DNA of 13,254 bases from Phoronis ovalis (taxonomy: Eukaryota; Phoronida; Phoronidae), in the NCBI GenBank assembly GCA_028565635.1, contig JAOXYB010039296.1, forward strand, positions 1 to 13,254. Reading direction: 5' to 3'. The notes under the pieces were generated by a model. It ran no database searches and was not told the origin of the DNA. It worked only from the letters and a program-made list of their open reading frames with translations. Below are positions 1-8,584 of the stretch, in pieces. Each line of letters opens with the position of its first letter. Position 1 is the stretch's first letter. The position numbers were made by a program, and so were the translations under genes.

Positions 1-87
1 AAGTGGAAATATATTTATTTTATTCAATTCATATTTTTTATTCGTTTTATATTTTTTAAAGCACCAGGACCCTGTGGTATGACTTAC
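1..87 (-). other. Start of CPOX intron 8 (runs off the left edge)
   Basis: The donor gtaagtc of exon 8 is at 87-81 on the minus strand. The rest is AT-rich intron with no exon. The intron's acceptor and the C-terminal CPOX exons lie outside the window. Confidence 0.85.
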
Positions 88-199
88 CTCTGTGTTTCAC
101 ATAGAAGTAATCATCACACCAAGTTTTGAATCGTTTGTAATATTCTGGATTGTGTTTGTCACAACAATCTTTCCAAGTCTTATGAAAATGCTTTGCATC
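88..199 (-). CDS. CPOX: CPOX exon 8: first half of the CPOX signature
   Basis: This 112-base exon (37 codons plus one base) runs from acceptor tctgttgcag to consensus donor gtaagt. The peptide opens [13 protein letters not shown] and ends [13 protein letters not shown] plus the first base of a Gly codon. The last part fits the first half of the family signature (K-x-W-C-x2-three aromatics-x-x-H-R). The second half (E-x-R-G-x-G-G-x-F-F-D) must begin in the next exon, which is not in bases 1-87. Junction length with exon 7 equals the human protein. Confidence 0.96.
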
Positions 200-3100
200 C
201 TGCAACAGACATTTTAATCAAATCAAAATGGTTCCCCTGCTCATAAGGAAATCTGTGTTCAAATAACCAAAGTTTCAGACCTTAATCAGTTCATCTAGTA
301 TTTTGTCTTTTGCCTCTTCTTTATTCAACCATCAACCTTTTTGGCTAATGTCGTAAAAACTCAAGCACTTGACTTTTTACAAAAATTTTGATAAATCATA
401 AATTTAAAATAGATAAAAAACTAGATAAAAAGAATTGCATCTGCCAAGTTCTGGCTATTGTGTGATAAATGCACTTAAAACTGTTTATGAGATTGTGGTA
501 TATACATAAGTCCATATTTTGTTTTATCTTCATAATCCAAATTGGATTTCTAATGTTATTTTTCTAATACTGCTACTATTTTGAGCAAGTTTCTAATATT
601 TTAACCATTTTTAGATATTAACTTCTTTTTTGGTTAAACTAGAAGACGCCACACAACTGTAGATATAACAAGTTTCTATGATTTGTGTGAAGTTCGTTAA
701 TATGTTCGTAAAAAACCCAGTGCATACCCCTTCATCTAAGTAATATGGCGTCAAATCACAGCCTCCTCCAAACCACCATTGCGTTTTACCTTGACCTTCA
801 TCAATTTCAAAGTAACGGTAATTGAAATGAATAGTAGGCACTTTTGGGCTGCGCTAAAAAAACAGCAAAACTAAACTGACACAAGAGTTCAATCAGTATT
901 CCTCTTACAGTAACAATACTGGTATCCCACTTTAGTAAACTTTACATTGTAATATAAAACTACCGAAAATTCATATTGATATCTTCATTCTCTCTGGATT
1001 CTAATTTAGTTTACCCATTGGATTACAAATTTGTCAGTATTTATCTGCCACCAGGTGACATTATGAGAGCAATCTGTAGTAATTATTGCTCCCGAGGGCT
1101 GTTCCATAAAGACATTACAAGGGAGCAGAGAACCTGAACATTTTTGTCTCCCTCTCCCCTAGCAATTCAAACTAATTTCATCTCTCCTTCATAAAAATTA
1201 GCTTGCCCATATTAAAGACTTTTCCTAACCTCCTTTCCTTGTAATTGAACATTTATACACCTCCCCTAGAATCCTAATAATTTCAGGTCCTCTTTTTATG
1301 ATAATTTTTAATTTAGTATTGTTAACTTCTTGAGAAATTTGTTTCATTTTGAACATTTGTAGAAACCAATTCCAAACAGTTGCACGCAGAATGTGTTAAA
1401 ACTGTCCTGTAGAATCATGAAAAGGGAATAATAACTCAGATGGAAACCTGTAGTACGAGTTCGTTGACCTCACTCAGAACTTACCGGATGTATGACACAG
1501 CTAACTCCTGCTGCAAAGAATGGTAGCTTGCCCTCCTTCATTTTCTTACCTCTGGAAAGAAAATTGAAAGTATGAAGTGAAAGAAATTTGTTTGAACGTA
1601 TACAGTAAAATAAAATGCATTCAAATTGTACTCACTCAGAGAACTAGGTACTCATTCAAATAAATAAATAAACTAAGACGCTATCTTAATTTGGACTACT
1701 TTTTACTTTTATCTCATGCAATTACTCCATGTGACACACAAATAAGGATTATCTGTTACGTGAATGCAATACCTTGATCTCATTTGAGCTACAGCTCCAG
1801 GAGGTAGAACACCGGAGACTACAGAGACATTAACTCCGGCTTTTTCAAATACTGCACCATCTTGAATAACACAGCTTATTCCTCCACCTCCCTGCAAAGT
1901 GAAACGGAATGATGTGCCTGTTTGATGTTCAGAAAACTAAATTACTTACTGGTCACCACGTGTAAGTATTTTATATATTTGTTATTTTGTAGTTAACATT
2001 CCAGAGGGGGATACTATTTAAAAATGGGCTTATCTTTTAGAAATTTGACATCTAACGAGACAGCGTAAAACATTTCCATAGGCACAACCAAAGTACCCAA
2101 TAATATCATACCGATTTAAATTCGAACAGATCTACATTTTAAGAATGAAGGATGTGACCTTAATTAATAAAATGCAAAACATTTATTTGTTTGGAATTAA
2201 ACTTTAGGAAGACCATTCATTTGTTGCATCAAATAATTAACACTAATCTGATACCGATTAACTGCCATACCTCTGGCCTCTCCCAACGATCTACTTTGAA
2301 CTTCTTTTCGCCATCTAACGCTTCTAATTCCTTGCAAAATTTTCCTTGAATTTCCATAATTAAAGCCTCCATTCTAGCTTTGACATCAGTGTTAACATTC
2401 TGCAAAACACAGCTTAACAGTTATAAACACATCAAATCAAATGTCATAATAATCCAAGTCACGTACTGAACGCATATATAGAGCTGCAATGGTGTAATGG
2501 TTAGCATGTTTGTCTTAAATCCATGCAAGAGGTTGTGGGTTCAAACACTGATACCGGCAAGAAAATGAACAAGGCGTAAACACCTAGCTTTTAACATTGG
2601 GAACTGTGCAGTCAGATGATTGTGTTAGACGACGGTCCTATCTCCTTAGGGGATGTCAAAGAACCACTGAGGATGATGTGCACCCTCAGTGCCAGTAGAG
2701 GTCAGCTTGGCATTTACTAGTGAATGAGACCACAATTCATATACCAACATACAGGTAGTTAGTTACTACAATCTACCCAGTACTGGGACATATCCAGATA
2801 TCATTTACATGTTAAGCTTGTGCAGAGAGCTTTTGACTCTATACAGGGTCTGTTTCACTCCTCATAATGAGTGCAGCTCCACCTATTATGATCCTTACCA
2901 TTATACAGAAATAGGTTTCAGGTGCGATTTTGTGGGACATGAGCAACTATGGTTCCAGAGTAAATCTACACGGAAGTTCCTTATCCTCCGGTGATACAGT
3001 TGTCATTTTGTTTTGCTTTGTTGGACATGAACCAGCAGCAAACAGTAAGTTGATTAACTAATCCATCGCTAACATAGAATAGATAACACATTTCCTAACG

Positions 3101-6100
3101 CGGCTTCTCTCTACTGACTAAGAATAACACAGCAACGAGTGAAACTGACAAAGACTGTGATAACTTAGAATCAAAGCCCTCTCTGGATTAGCTTTTATTA
3201 TATGTTCAGGAAGTGACCAAAATTATAACAAGATAGTCTAAATAAACAGATGAAAATGATAACGTGTATTCTGAAAATGAAACGAAATAGTAAAAAAACA
3301 TCTTTCATAAGGCCTAACCAAAAATAAAGATGATTAACGGGCGACAGCCCTCAAAAACTGAATCGGTCGTTCAATTTTGATTTTTAAAAAAGTGTTTTAT
3401 GGGCAAAAGCACTTAAAAACCGAGTCAACCAGGCTGTTTTTTAGTGTTAAAAGAAAAGAAAAGATATTTTGAAGCAGACAACACCGCGAGAATTTGTGCG
3501 AGTTGGGTTTTTGTGTTTCTTTATTTTCTACAATAAAATAAATTTTTTAAAAATTTAAAAAGCCGAAATTTAAAGCGGCCAGGCCCGTTAAACAAGTTTT
3601 TTTATAAAAAAAATGAAAACACTGAAATTTAAAGCAGTTGGGCCATTAAACAAGTTTTTTTAGTCTTGCCTAAGACAAATTTTGTTTAATTTGAGCATTG
3701 GATGATACAATAATGTGATAATTTTTGACGAACGTTGAAATATTTCTCTAATATATATATAATTATATATATAGTGCTTATGCAGCTTTCTGGTTCCCTA
3801 ATAGGGATACCGAGCTTTTATTATCCAATTCAAACACCAGCAAAAATGATTCCATAAGCTTAGTCATCCATTTTCATCAACTCTGATAATCTAGTGCAAT
3901 TTTGAACGCTGTTTCTTTCGAAAGACATCGCAAGGGTTAACATATTCCCAATACTACCAACATTTTTATGAAGATTACATTAATTTGTAAAAGTCGACAA
4001 CCTATGATTCAGTAGTCTTATGACTACTACTCGTGACTTTGTGGTATTGTGGTCTACAGTACTCTTCAAGTTCCCATGTGACTGACATCAATGAATCAAC
4101 AGAATACCGCAATACCACGAATTTTTCATTTTTTTGCAAACAGTACTAATTTAAAAACATTATGACACAAACCTTTTCTAATGTTGCTAAATCAGTGATA
4201 CTTTTTGTCATCCAGTCTGAAGTATCTATCCCAACCACGCTGGCTTTAACAATATGCTAAAAAGGAAAAAAAGGTTTCAAAATATGATAAAAGATGAATT
4301 TTAAATAAGAAATAGGAGGCAGATTGTATCACATAACCGAAATCTTTTCCAACTTTTTAGCCCTCGTAAATAATTATTGTACAGGAAGAAAATGGTGAAA
4401 TGTACTTAAAACTATATTTTCCCAAATCTATATTACTCAACACCTAAATTAGCTTAGGAGACAAAATACTGCCTCGTGCCTTTTTTAATAATTGAACACA
4501 CTTTTTTCAAAGTTTGGTTTATCCCCGTGTCAATATATCATTTCAAAGACCAGTGACTAGTTTTATAGAACACTATACTGGTACACAGCATCACTGCGAA
4601 ACAGAGACAAACTTTGAAAAAACAGGGGGCAGCAGACAAAACCGGTCTGAAATCTCCATTAAACTAAAGCAATAATAGCAGTTTGCACAAACAGCCACAG
4701 TAATATGTAACATCTAGCAGATAGGCAGTATTTTAATATGTCGATCATTGTATAGAAAATATGAAAATGCAGGGTAAAAACTATCTGTAGTATTGCACCC
4801 ATACCACTTCTCCAGCCTAGATCTGACTACCTTGTTTTTAAACTGACTCCATGTAAATCCTCCAGCAGCTAGTCCAGCTAAACAATACCTACAAGAATAA
4901 AAGTAATGTACAGAAATATAAACTTAAGTAAAGAATCACAAGATTTGTGTGCGTGTATGTGCGTGTACGTGCGTGTGTGCACCTAACACGGTATCTCATT
5001 CTGACAAAGTGGTAATTTAAATAAAAAAAATTAAAAATATTTTTAGTTTGTTCTTACATTCACAATGACAATAAAAGCAAATAATTACAAGTCTGCGGCA
5101 GAGTAAGATGTATGAACATTACCACAACCCATCACTGGTAGGAAGGCTACCAAACCATGGCAGTATGTAATGTGTTACATCCAACACGAGTAGGAATGGA
5201 TTATTAGATGGTAATTTCAATTTAAATAGAATATTATAACCATTGAGATTGTGTTCAGACTCCAGGACTAGCAGTAAAAAAGGATGTTTTACACACAATG
5301 ATCCATTATATATCTCTAGGAATTACTGGCTTGAGTAGAGCAAAAAGCCAAAAACAAATAAATGTCAAAACTGAATGAAATAGAATAAACCACATCTGAA
5401 AGATATGTCAAAATTATATTCAGACTGATTAAAATATTAAATACATTAGCTTCCGTTAATTTGCCTGATGGCACACACCGGAATTTACCGAAGGCAAGCG
5501 CCCAAATGATAAGAATGCTCCTGCGCGAATTTTTGGAAAAAACTATAATAATTTTCTTCCACAAAGATAATCTTAGAGCACAAACCAAAAGTGTTTAATT
5601 AACATTTTGTCTAATATATGTGTGTGGTTACCACATTATACAGTTGGCCCTATAACTCATAATAATACATGTTTTTTTGGAAAACACTGGGAATCAGAGT
5701 GGGCAACCATGAACTGATATTTCCAATTCAAATTTTTACTGCTAGTCAGCAGATGTGATTCCAGTACCGTAAATATGTCTTAAGGTCTTTAGATACAAAG
5801 AGGCATATATATACATTTTAACCTGTTTTGGTGATTAAAATGAAGAGGCAATACTCTAAACTTTACAAATCATGAAGTTAAATAATTTGAGTTCGGTAAT
5901 ATGATCCAATAAGATCAGTCAAAAATCACTGCATCTACAAACTTGAAACTTTGCCGAAATTAGTTATACATTTATATCAGCTTTTCAAAATTTTGCTTTC
6001 TTCAAGTTTTTTTTTTAATTTAAGGATAAGACCAAAATCAGGAAAATGCTGACCTTTAAGTTTGAAAATTCATAACTTTCAAACAAAGCAAAATTTTAAA

Positions 6101-8584
6101 AATTTGAGACTCAGCTGTGTAGATCTCTAGCTAAAGATAATTTTTACCAAATTTTAGCTTTGTAGGTGCAAGGGTTTCTTATTTACATTTTTTGAAAATT
6201 AAAATTCAAAAAAAACAAATTTTACCCAAATGAATGCTTATCAGATCCTTTGGACTCATCAACATTACAGTATAACCTTGAAGTTTGCAGAAATGTATAC
6301 TTTTACATGCCTATCTCTTCATTTTGGTTATGGAAATTAACAAAAAAGTTACAGTCAAATAAAAGTGGCTTATTATGTCGAGCCCTTAGACATAACTGAT
6401 AGTGATACTTAAGCATAGTTTCAAAAGTGTTTTCCTAGGAAGCAGGTGAATGGCCAGATGAACAGTTTTTCCAAAAAATTATAAACATTTTTGAATTTTC
6501 ACAAAGCGTGTACAAGTAACTATCACTTTCCCAATACACATAAACAATTAATTCTCAAAGATAATAGAATTCAACATTTTGTGGTAAAAAATGGCAGATG
6601 TCATCTGCTTCAGCAGCTATTTTTATATAAATTGTGGTTTTCGACATGAAAATAAGTGGTATTACTAATATATAATAATGTATTAGATAACTGCTCTAAA
6701 AGCCGCGTGACCTTATAGTACCGTGTTACTGTGGCAAAATACAATTTCCCATAAGCGCACCAAATGAAATTGAATCAATATTTCTGTTTTTATGCGTATT
6801 ACATATATATTAAAAGATCTTTTGCCATCTCCACATTTCAGTCACTACGCTGAGGATTTGTTACACTGATAGAGATTCGTTATAGATTATGATTGAAATT
6901 AAAATATTTTTCTGCTTTCCTAGTTAGTTAATAATATGTATATTTAAATATTACTAAAACTTAATGAATATTTGGCATGGAGAAGAACAATCTGTCAGAA
7001 GCACCCAACGAGGATAATTTTTTATGGCTTTATATAGCAAACCAACATATTGTTTTACACGTTTCATGCTTAGACAAACCATTTGGTAATGTAGCTTGGA
7101 ACGCCATCTCTGTTCCCTACTCACCAGCAAGCTGAATTTTTTAAAATTCACCAGCCAGCTAAAAATGCAGGGGAACTCTATCTGCCAGCTGACATTTGCA
7201 AAACAAAGATGTCGTTTTATGGGGTTTCGCGCTTATATAAATCATTTAGTGGTGTTGATGTGGGGAATTAGATCTGTTCCCCATTACCAGCTGGAGGAAC
7301 TGTTTATGGTTTGCCAGCCAGCCAGACTCGTCTGGGGAACATATATTATAGGGAACAGACTCGATGGGTGCTTCCGAATCTGTGTAAATTTATTTAAATA
7401 CAAGCCCTAGGCTTTGATGATTTCTTTAGCATGTTTTTACGGAACCGTTGTTTTCAAATTTAGGATACCTCGAGTGACTTTTTTTAATAAATTGAAGCTT
7501 TTATTGTCGATTACGGAGCATTCATGTGTTGAAATCTGGTGCTGGTAAAAACATAAACATCTGGAACAAGCACAGTGTAATTGATATCAAATTTTTGTCA
7601 TAAGCTACATTTTTTGACACAATTTAACTGTATTCGAAAAGCATTTTGATTTTATGTTGCGAATACAACACATACTATACCTTGATGCATTAGAATGTCT
7701 CACTGCATTATATGATGCCAAAGTCGATAACTGGCGCACACTAAATCTAAGTGCCCGATAAAACCTTGAAGCCATGGTTGCCTAAGTTGAACTTACTAGA
7801 GTATGTCAGCTCTTTTATACTTCCTGAAACAGGAAACAGATATTCTGAAAGATCAGAGAGCACCAGACCAGACCGGTATACAGTGACTGTGAAATCTTAG
7901 ATAGTCCTGTGAATTATCATCTGTTATCATCTTTTAAAATTATTTAAAGGAAAATGGATGGTTAGCCATAAAGTTAAAAATCAAATCAAATCAGTTTATT
8001 TAAAGTCAGTTTGAGCATAACAGAAAAACACTAGCCATAGGCTAATATCACTGACTGTATAACAATACATAAATAAACAAAATAAAAACAAGTTATGAGA
8101 TAAATAAAAATGAAAGTCAGCGTCTACAAGCACTACATCTGCAGTCCGGCTCTGTCCACGTAGTAGCATAATTTTTAAATTGTTTGTAGTCATAAGATTT
8201 GACCTCATTTGTGAGGGAATTCCAGAGCCTAGCTCCGTATACTGAAAAAGAATTTATACCATGACGGATTGTCTGACATTGTTCAACATATAACTGATGT
8301 TGTTTTCTAAGATTATAGCTAGATTGCTTAACTCTTAACTGTTAACAAATCCCACATAAAAGGGGGTGATAAATGAGCAGGTGATAAAATAAAAAAGCAC
8401 CGCTGCCTCAGAGCAAATATTAATAGTAAGTGTTAAAAGGCTGTAGCGGATTTTTTGCACCTTCAGGTATCTAGCGTTGCATTATCACTTACTAAACCAG
8501 CAAAGGGTTGTTTTCTAACACCAGCGCATGCTACCTTGGCAATTGTATAACTCTGGAAGAACAGGAAGTCGGGACAGCCGGCAT
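88..8584 (-). CDS. CPOX: Coproporphyrinogen-III oxidase gene (oxygen-dependent), 3' end outside window
   Basis: CPOX converts coproporphyrinogen III plus O2 to protoporphyrinogen IX by two oxidative decarboxylations, in the mitochondrial intermembrane space during heme synthesis. Eight exons were assembled by eye: 8584-8535, 4888-4831, 4256-4173, 2399-2271, 1891-1773, 1551-1485, 853-728 and 199-88. Every intron starts GT and ends AG, and all phases join cleanly to about 248 codons. Family landmarks in order are a basic N-terminus with no D/E in the first 46 residues, [60 protein letters not shown] and [13 protein letters not shown]. The equivalents of human His258, Arg262 and Asp282 are present as about H178, R182 and D202. 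The human enzyme has about 124 further residues, starting with the second half of the signature (ERRGIGG), and these must be encoded left of base 1. No frameshift or stop is seen, so the gene looks functional. Only the first exon is uncertain. Confidence 0.95.
200..727 (-). other. CPOX intron 7
   Basis: A 528-base intron between exons 7 and 8 with donor gtatgc and acceptor tctgttgcag. The sequence is AT-rich. I see no repeat, RNA gene or additional exon in it. Confidence 0.9.
728..853 (-). CDS. CPOX: CPOX exon 7: active-site exon
   Basis: This 126-base exon of 42 codons is phase 0 at both ends, with acceptor gctgtttttttag and donor gtatgc. It contains [13 protein letters not shown] and [18 protein letters not shown]. 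The His and Arg of HFNYR and the Asp of GGCDLTP correspond to human His258, Arg262 and Asp282, residues tied to substrate binding and catalysis. The spacing between HFNYR and CDLTP equals the human spacing. Reading past the donor reaches unrelated intron sequence and a stop, which marks the exon end. Confidence 0.97.
854..1484 (-). other. CPOX intron 6
   Basis: A 631-base intron with consensus donor gtaagt. The acceptor follows a run of seven pyrimidines. It includes a C/T-rich stretch around 1130-1280 but no recognisable element. Confidence 0.9.
1485..1551 (-). CDS. CPOX: CPOX exon 6
   Basis: This 67-base exon runs between a long pyrimidine-rich acceptor (ctttccag) and a consensus donor (gtaagt). 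Its first base completes the Arg codon of QMRSR. The other 22 codons read [18 protein letters not shown] and VIHP, matching human [24 protein letters not shown] with two fewer residues in the variable loop before GKLPF. It joins the next exon in phase 0. Confidence 0.95.
1773..1891 (-). CDS. CPOX: CPOX exon 5: GGGGISC core
   Basis: This 119-base exon begins at phase 0 after cactttgcag and ends two bases into an Arg codon at donor gtattg. It encodes [19 protein letters not shown], then [11 protein letters not shown] and QMRS. These are among the most conserved blocks of the HemF/CPOX family, with the buried beta-sheet core starting here. This is one of the two most clearly recognisable exons in the window. 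Confidence 0.97.
1892..2270 (-). other. CPOX intron 4
   Basis: A 379-base intron with donor gtatgg and acceptor cactttgcag. It is AT-rich, and nothing else could be recognised in it. Confidence 0.9.
2271..2399 (-). CDS. CPOX: CPOX exon 4: first helices of the catalytic domain
   Basis: This 129-base exon of 43 codons is phase 0 at both ends, with acceptor gtgttttgcag and donor gtatgg. The peptide reads from [16 protein letters not shown] through [10 protein letters not shown]. It aligns with human [20 protein letters not shown] through FSVDRWERKE, residue for residue around VDRWER. The join to exon 5 places the conserved GGGGISC directly after the glutamate, as in human CPOX. Confidence 0.95.
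2481..2760 (+). mobile_element. tRNA-derived SINE, degraded
   Basis: The head resembles a tRNA gene. The internal A box TGGTGTAATGG at 2490-2500 fits the consensus TRGYNNANNNG exactly. A B-box-like GGGTTCAAAC lies about 40 bases further on at 2537-2546. The body is not tRNA-like and includes an 8-bp perfect stem, CACTGAGG at 2665-2672 with CCTCAGTG at 2684-2691. That composition (Pol III head plus unrelated body) is typical of a SINE. It inserted antisense inside CPOX intron 3. The 3' boundary is approximate because no tail or target duplication was evident. A functional tRNA is excluded by the mispaired arms. Confidence 0.65.
3565..3662. repeat. Two-copy tandem repeat, period about 59
   Basis: GAAATTTAAAGC followed by a short variable part, TTAAACAAG and a T-run occurs at 3565-3606 and again at 3624-3662. 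The variable middle is CGGCCAGGCCCG versus CAGTTGGGCCA. The copies differ by a few substitutions and one indel. Confidence 0.6.
3751..3773. repeat. Alternating AT palindrome
   Basis: A 23-base run of alternating A and T, broken once at the centre (AATT), is self-complementary and can form a cruciform. It is a simple repeat with no further assigned function. Confidence 0.7.
4011..4118. repeat. Two neighbouring inverted repeats
   Basis: A perfect 7-bp stem with a 4-base loop (AGTAGTC-TTAT-GACTACT) is at 4011-4028. It is followed by GTGGTATTGTGGT at 4041-4053, which pairs with ACCGCAATACCAC at 4106-4118 (12 of 13, one mismatch). They may be ends of a small decayed element. They lie just after the exon 3 donor in the CPOX transcript direction. 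Confidence 0.45.
4173..4256 (-). CDS. CPOX: CPOX exon 3: start of the mature N-terminal region
   Basis: This 84-base, phase 0-0 exon of 28 codons has a strong pyrimidine-rich acceptor (cctttttag) and donor gtttgt. The peptide includes [15 protein letters not shown]. It corresponds to the FMAPPVTDLGEL stretch just before the catalytic domain of human CPOX. The first acidic residue of the protein (about D47) is in this exon, which places the presequence boundary here or just upstream. Confidence 0.88.
4257..4830 (-). other. CPOX intron 2
   Basis: A 574-base intron with donor gtagtc and acceptor cctttttag. It contains the 121-base hairpin element at 4502-4622 and nothing else recognised. Confidence 0.85.
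4502..4622. repeat. 121-base hairpin element
   Basis: A perfect 15-bp inverted repeat (TTTTTTCAAAGTTTG at 4502-4516, its complement at 4608-4622) encloses a second inner pair, ACCAGT at 4549-4554 and ACTGGT at 4577-4582, with nearly the same centre. The whole stretch is therefore roughly palindromic, like a very small MITE. No clear target duplication was found. Confidence 0.55.
4831..4888 (-). CDS. CPOX: CPOX exon 2: hydrophobic N-terminal segment
   Basis: This exon follows the acceptor tattcttgtag and ends at donor gtagtc. It carries one base completing Arg17 and then 19 codons, [19 protein letters not shown]. It matches the position of the hydrophobic Ala/Gly/Leu segment after the presequence in vertebrate CPOX, a sorting region for the intermembrane space. 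It is too short to be found by similarity alone. It is supported by the splice sites, the phase-0 join to exon 3 and the continued absence of acidic residues. Confidence 0.8.
4946..4981. repeat. TG-rich microsatellite
   Basis: About 36 bases of interrupted (TG)n with GCGTGTATG/GCGTGTACG variants. It may be length-polymorphic. Confidence 0.75.
5774..6394. mobile_element. Palindromic MITE with TA ends
   Basis: The termini are inverted copies: TATGTCTTAAGG at 5774-5785 and CCCTTAGACATA at 6383-6394. The symmetry continues inward. AAAATGAAGAG at 5837-5847 faces CTCTTCATTTT at 6315-6325. TGCATCTACAAA near 5930 faces TTTGTAGGTGCA near 6160. AAAATTTTGCTTT at 5987-5999 faces AAAGCAAAATTTT at 6085-6097. 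The centres agree near 6042-6081, so the element is one long decayed hairpin of about 621 bases without coding capacity. TA at both tips suggests mobilisation by a Tc1/mariner-type transposase, which is inference. The arms are well diverged, so the copy is old. Confidence 0.7.
6985..7385. mobile_element. Inverted-repeat element (possible MITE)
   Basis: GAAGCACCCAACGAG near 7000-7014 is mirrored by CTCGATGGGTGCTTC at 7359-7373 (one mismatch over 15). The inner part repeats GGGAAC/GTTCCC and CCAGCTG/CCAGCC words on both arms, for example near 7110, 7170, 7275, 7310 and 7340. A 10-base TATTTAAATA stands on each side at 6941-6950 and 7391-7400. It could be a target duplication, though it is AT-rich and self-complementary, so chance is possible. 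The 104-codon plus-strand frame across it has no ATG start and no known domain. Confidence 0.5.
7977..8430 (-). mobile_element. Non-LTR retrotransposon 3' fragment (CR1/L2/Jockey-like)
   Basis: The minus strand encodes the extreme C-terminus of a LINE reverse-transcriptase protein, followed by a short 3' UTR and a GATTT pentamer repeat (three units, 7992-7977). Such short 3' tandem tails are typical of CR1/L2-like LINEs and mark the retrotransposon end. The insertion is in the same orientation as CPOX. The 5' end is truncated, and the boundary near 8430 is an estimate. Confidence 0.72.
8117..8341 (-). pseudogene. Degraded reverse-transcriptase C-terminal coding remnant
   Basis: Seventy-four codons are open from just after a TAA (8344-8342) to TGA at 8119-8117. 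The peptide has the recurring LINE C-terminal pattern: SSYNLRKQ, then [16 protein letters not shown], then a Lys/Tyr-rich helix, then [13 protein letters not shown] with a terminal Cys-x-Cys-x2-Cys cluster. Upstream of the TAA the same frame seems to continue as a broken version of the preceding region. It is a dead 5'-truncated copy and makes no functional enzyme. Confidence 0.7.
8535..8584 (-). CDS. CPOX: CPOX predicted first coding exon (mitochondrial presequence)
   Basis: The ATG at 8584-8582 opens 16 codons ([16 protein letters not shown]) plus two bases, followed by a GT donor (gtagca). Those two bases (AG) plus the first G of the next exon make Arg17, so the phase fits exactly. The peptide has two arginines, several serines and no acidic residue, as expected of a mitochondrial targeting sequence. 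It leads straight into the hydrophobic [10 protein letters not shown] of exon 2. An in-frame TAA lies 12 codons upstream (8620-8618), so this is the first usable ATG. The call is weaker than the other exons because presequences are not conserved and the donor is not a strong match. A longer overlapping frame on the same strand (8711-8463) resembles nothing and is taken to be chance. Confidence 0.6.

Larger units (their letters stand above)
2400..4172 (-). other. CPOX intron 3, repeat-rich
   Basis: This 1.77-kb intron holds a SINE (2481 to about 2760), a two-copy AT-rich repeat (3565-3662), an alternating AT palindrome (3751-3773) and two hairpins (4011-4118). The stretch 2800-3000 has a more balanced base composition and a 61-codon open frame on the plus strand. 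It matches nothing I know and may be the tail of a transposon. Confidence 0.85.
4889..8534 (-). other. CPOX intron 1 (3.6 kb), transposon-rich
   Basis: This intron exists as drawn only if exon 1 at 8584-8535 is right. It contains a TG-rich microsatellite, the palindromic MITE at 5774-6394, an inverted-repeat element near 6985-7385 and a LINE fragment at 7977 to about 8430. The stretches 4982-5773 and 7400-7970 show no recognisable gene or repeat. A 90-codon frame on the minus strand at 5588-5316 has no ATG and no known domain. Confidence 0.6.

Noticed and set aside
2809-2994. 61-codon plus-strand frame after the SINE
   Set aside because: No homology recognised. It may be repeat-derived, but nothing supports a gene.
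5316-5588. 90-codon minus-strand frame with a basic N-terminus, considered as an alternative CPOX first exon
   Set aside because: It opens with TTG, not ATG. The one donor-like site (after CCTTCG) in the phase needed for exon 2 has no nearby ATG, and the peptide matches no known domain.
7096-7410. 104-codon plus-strand open frame
   Set aside because: Starts with TTG, spans an inverted-repeat element, and the peptide is unlike any family I know.
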